A stretch of 39,101 nucleotides of DNA from Bacteroidaceae bacterium (GTDB lineage Bacteria; Bacteroidota; Bacteroidia; Bacteroidales; Bacteroidaceae): positions 1 through 39,101 of the forward strand of contig JAFYYO010000108.1 in assembly GCA_017557475.1 (NCBI GenBank), in the 5' to 3' direction. The translations under genes and the position numbers were made by a program. The notes under the pieces are model-generated. The model was not told the DNA's origin. It worked only from the letters and a program-made list of their open reading frames with translations, and did not search any database. Shown here in pieces: positions 37,281 through 39,101 of this stretch; the stretch's first letter is position 1, and every line of letters begins with the position of its first letter.

Positions 37281-38471
37281 ATGAAGACAATTTTGAAAAT
37301 GGCGGCTTTGGCTGCCGTAATTACCACAACACTTGCCTCGTGCAAAAGCGATGACGAGTTCGACAACACCATTGTAAAGGGTACACAAGCTGCCCTCAAT
37401 CAGGCTTGCATCGATTGGAAGACGGCTCGAGCCGATTGGGAGAACTCCGAAGCTTTCCTCTTTGGTGCAGCCGATGTCTATTCCATCGACCCGCATACCG
37501 ACACTTGGCCTGTTGCTGCCAACGACTTAGCACAAGTCTTGCGCGACGAAAACGCGATGGCGGACCTCGATAACTTCATTAAGACTGCCAACTCAGGCAT
37601 CTTGGGTTATCATGGTTTGGAGTATGTGCTCTTCCGCGAAGGACAGCCTCGCAAGATAGATCAAATAACGAACCTCGAATATAGGTACATTTGCGCAGTT
37701 GCCAAAGACCTTTATAATGCAACGGCAACGCTGGAGGCAGCTTGGGACTCGCACGAAAGCAATGCCGAAAGACTGAGTATCGCGAAGGATTATGTCGCGT
37801 CTCATCTGGCTATCGATGATGAAGGCAATCAGGAAGGAACACTCGCAGGCTTCCAGAACTTCGGCAAAGCCTTCAAGACACCAGGTCTTGGAGATTGGGC
37901 AACGGCACTCGAAGCGACACTTGAAATCATTTCAGGTTGCCAAGATATCATCGGTGAGGTTGGTGACTCGAAGATTGGCCTTCCCTATACAGGCGAGGAT
38001 GCTACCTACATAGAATCGCCTTATGCCTACAACTCGATTACCGACTTCTACGACAACATCGTTTCGTGCAAGAACGCCCTATATGGTTCGATGGGAGCCA
38101 CGACTCCTAATGAGAAGTCACTCATCTACTTCTGCCGCAATGCAGGCAATGCGACGTTGGCCAATCAGGCAAATGTCGTCGTCTCAAAACTTGAGACTGC
38201 TTTGGCTAAGATCAAGGCGATGAAGGCACCCTTTGCTCTTTACTATTCAGATGCCTCCTGCAAAGTAGCCATCGATGCCCTAGGCGAATTGGACGATGCT
38301 CTGGGCGAACTTTCCGGAACATTAACAGGTTATGCAGGCAACACAATAGTCGAAGCACAATGTCAAGTGATTAACGAGAACTATGTCGACAATGTTGTGC
38401 TGACCACTTACCGCACTTTGGCCGACAACGCACTGAAGCTTTATAAGTCGATTGTCAACATAAAAAACTAA
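37281..38471 (+). CDS. Imelysin (peptidase M75-like) lipoprotein
   Basis: A 396-residue lipoprotein: the signal peptide ends in the lipobox LASC, so Cys21 or thereabouts is lipidated and the protein sits in the outer membrane or periplasm. The imelysin motif GxHxxE is present as GYHGLEYVLF. The rest is the two-fold four-helix architecture of the family (WKTARADWENSEAFLFG, DWATALEATLEIISGCQDI). Imelysins such as IrpA are linked to iron or haem uptake rather than proteolysis. It follows the porin by 35 bp and precedes the di-haem protein by 6 bp, so all three are probably co-transcribed. Confidence 0.92.
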   Translation: MKTILKMAALAAVITTTLASCKSDDEFDNTIVKGTQAALNQACIDWKTARADWENSEAFLFGAADVYSIDPHTDTWPVAANDLAQVLRDENAMADLDNFIKTANSGILGYHGLEYVLFREGQPRKIDQITNLEYRYICAVAKDLYNATATLEAAWDSHESNAERLSIAKDYVASHLAIDDEGNQEGTLAGFQNFGKAFKTPGLGDWATALEATLEIISGCQDIIGEVGDSKIGLPYTGEDATYIESPYAYNSITDFYDNIVSCKNALYGSMGATTPNEKSLIYFCRNAGNATLANQANVVVSKLETALAKIKAMKAPFALYYSDASCKVAIDALGELDDALGELSGTLTGYAGNTIVEAQCQVINENYVDNVVLTTYRTLADNALKLYKSIVNIKN

Positions 38472-38477
38472 TTCCAC

Positions 38478-39101
38478 ATGAATTACTTTAAGCTCTTCCC
38501 ACTTTTCGCTCTCTGCCTTGCAGGGTGTGCCGATGACGAAGGACCTGCAACGCCCATCTCTTGGGACATAGGCAATCCGACGGATTCCGAGTATTCCGAG
38601 GACTTTTATGCTGGAGGCTTGCTTGGAACGACCTCTGTCAACACCGCCACAGCCTACGAACAACCCACGAAAGCGGTAGAGAATGCGGGCATGATGACGG
38701 CTTTCAGCGAGGGAGAATACCTCTTTGAGAAGGACTACAACACCAATACGGAAGGTGCTTTTAGAGGTCTCGGACCAGTCTATGTGCGGCGAGGTTGCAT
38801 CTATTGTCATCCCGGATATGGTCATGGTGCACGACAGACAGAGTACAAAGCCGACAATCATCGCAACGGCTATCTGCTCGTCATTTACGACAAGACCACC
38901 AACGCCTACATCCGTTCCGTTGCTGGAATGCCGCAAACGGGTGCCGTGAAACCCTTCAAGGCTCCTATCGACGAGAATCAAATCAAGATAGCTTGGAACA
39001 ATTACACCGACGAATGGGACAATCAGTTTCCCGATGGTGAGACTTATTCCCTTATCTATCCCGAGGTTTCGATTCCCTACACTGCTTACTATGCTCCCGT
39101 C
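38478..39101 (+). CDS. Di-haem oxidoreductase family lipoprotein (5' part)
   Basis: The window ends after 208 codons of an open frame that starts at ATG 38478. The signal peptide ends in LAGC (lipobox). A haem c attachment motif CIYCH follows at about residues 113-117 in RRGCIYCHPGYGHG, and the flanking FEKDYNTNTEGAFRGLGPVY is typical of the di-haem oxidoreductase (thiol oxidoreductase-like, COG3488/DUF1111) family, whose second CxxCH would lie beyond the edge. Such genes often adjoin imelysins. A role in redox handling of iron during uptake is inferred from context only. Confidence 0.85.
   Translation, partial: MNYFKLFPLFALCLAGCADDEGPATPISWDIGNPTDSEYSEDFYAGGLLGTTSVNTATAYEQPTKAVENAGMMTAFSEGEYLFEKDYNTNTEGAFRGLGPVYVRRGCIYCHPGYGHGARQTEYKADNHRNGYLLVIYDKTTNAYIRSVAGMPQTGAVKPFKAPIDENQIKIAWNNYTDEWDNQFPDGETYSLIYPEVSIPYTAYYAPV

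Overview
The window is Bacteroidota chromosome, most likely Prevotella or a close Bacteroidales relative. Protein evidence: SufBCDS iron-sulfur genes, a rhamnose operon in the Bacteroides order kinase-isomerase-permease-aldolase, GH97/GH106/GH105/GH28/GH43/GH2 enzymes with Bacteroidetes signal peptides, a Bacteroidetes HU-like protein, and an imelysin / di-haem protein pair. DNA evidence: at least nine intergenic regions carry the Bacteroidetes -7 promoter box TAnnTTTG. No rRNA, tRNA, insertion sequence or CRISPR was found.

Layout. 1-310 is the 3' end of sufB (+). 318-3721 (-) holds an HU-like gene, a small YeaQ/GlsB-type membrane protein, a GH43 enzyme and an AGCS amino-acid/sodium symporter. 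3955-14249 (-) is a four-gene rhamnogalacturonan operon: GH2, a GH105-GH106 fusion, a GH28-CE12 fusion and a beta-glucuronidase-like GH2. 14547-21585 (+) has a large LacZ-type GH2 and a CotH-kinase surface protein with a duplicated domain. 21816-26413 (+) is rhaB-rhaA-rhaT-rhaD. 26482-29719 (+) is sufC-sufD-sufS. 29865-31802 (-) is a retaining-type GH97; 32079-34343 (-) is pnp; 34665-35618 (-) is a hemerythrin-LuxR regulator. 35860 to the right edge (+) is a porin-imelysin-di-haem oxidoreductase set likely serving iron or haem acquisition.

How the genes fit together. The exported enzymes can remove acetyl groups, unsaturated and saturated galacturonate, rhamnose, glucuronate and galactose/arabinose from rhamnogalacturonan-type pectin. 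RhaT imports the freed rhamnose, and RhaA, RhaB and RhaD convert it to DHAP and lactaldehyde. No SusC/SusD pair, rhamnose regulator or lactaldehyde reductase is in the window.

The least ordinary content is repetitive DNA. (i) Six intergenic arrays of 17-18 bp palindromes, in three unrelated sequence families, share one design: 8-bp arms, 4-nt spacers and a strict 21- or 22-bp period. (ii) At least six 35-bp tracts consist of five degenerate 7-mers, three of them inside GH2 genes. (iii) A Y-shaped palindromic element of 75-84 bp is inserted in the same reading frame in two unrelated proteins (the GH28-CE12 linker and the SufS N-terminus). In addition, the suf locus is split: sufB lies about 26 kb from sufCDS.
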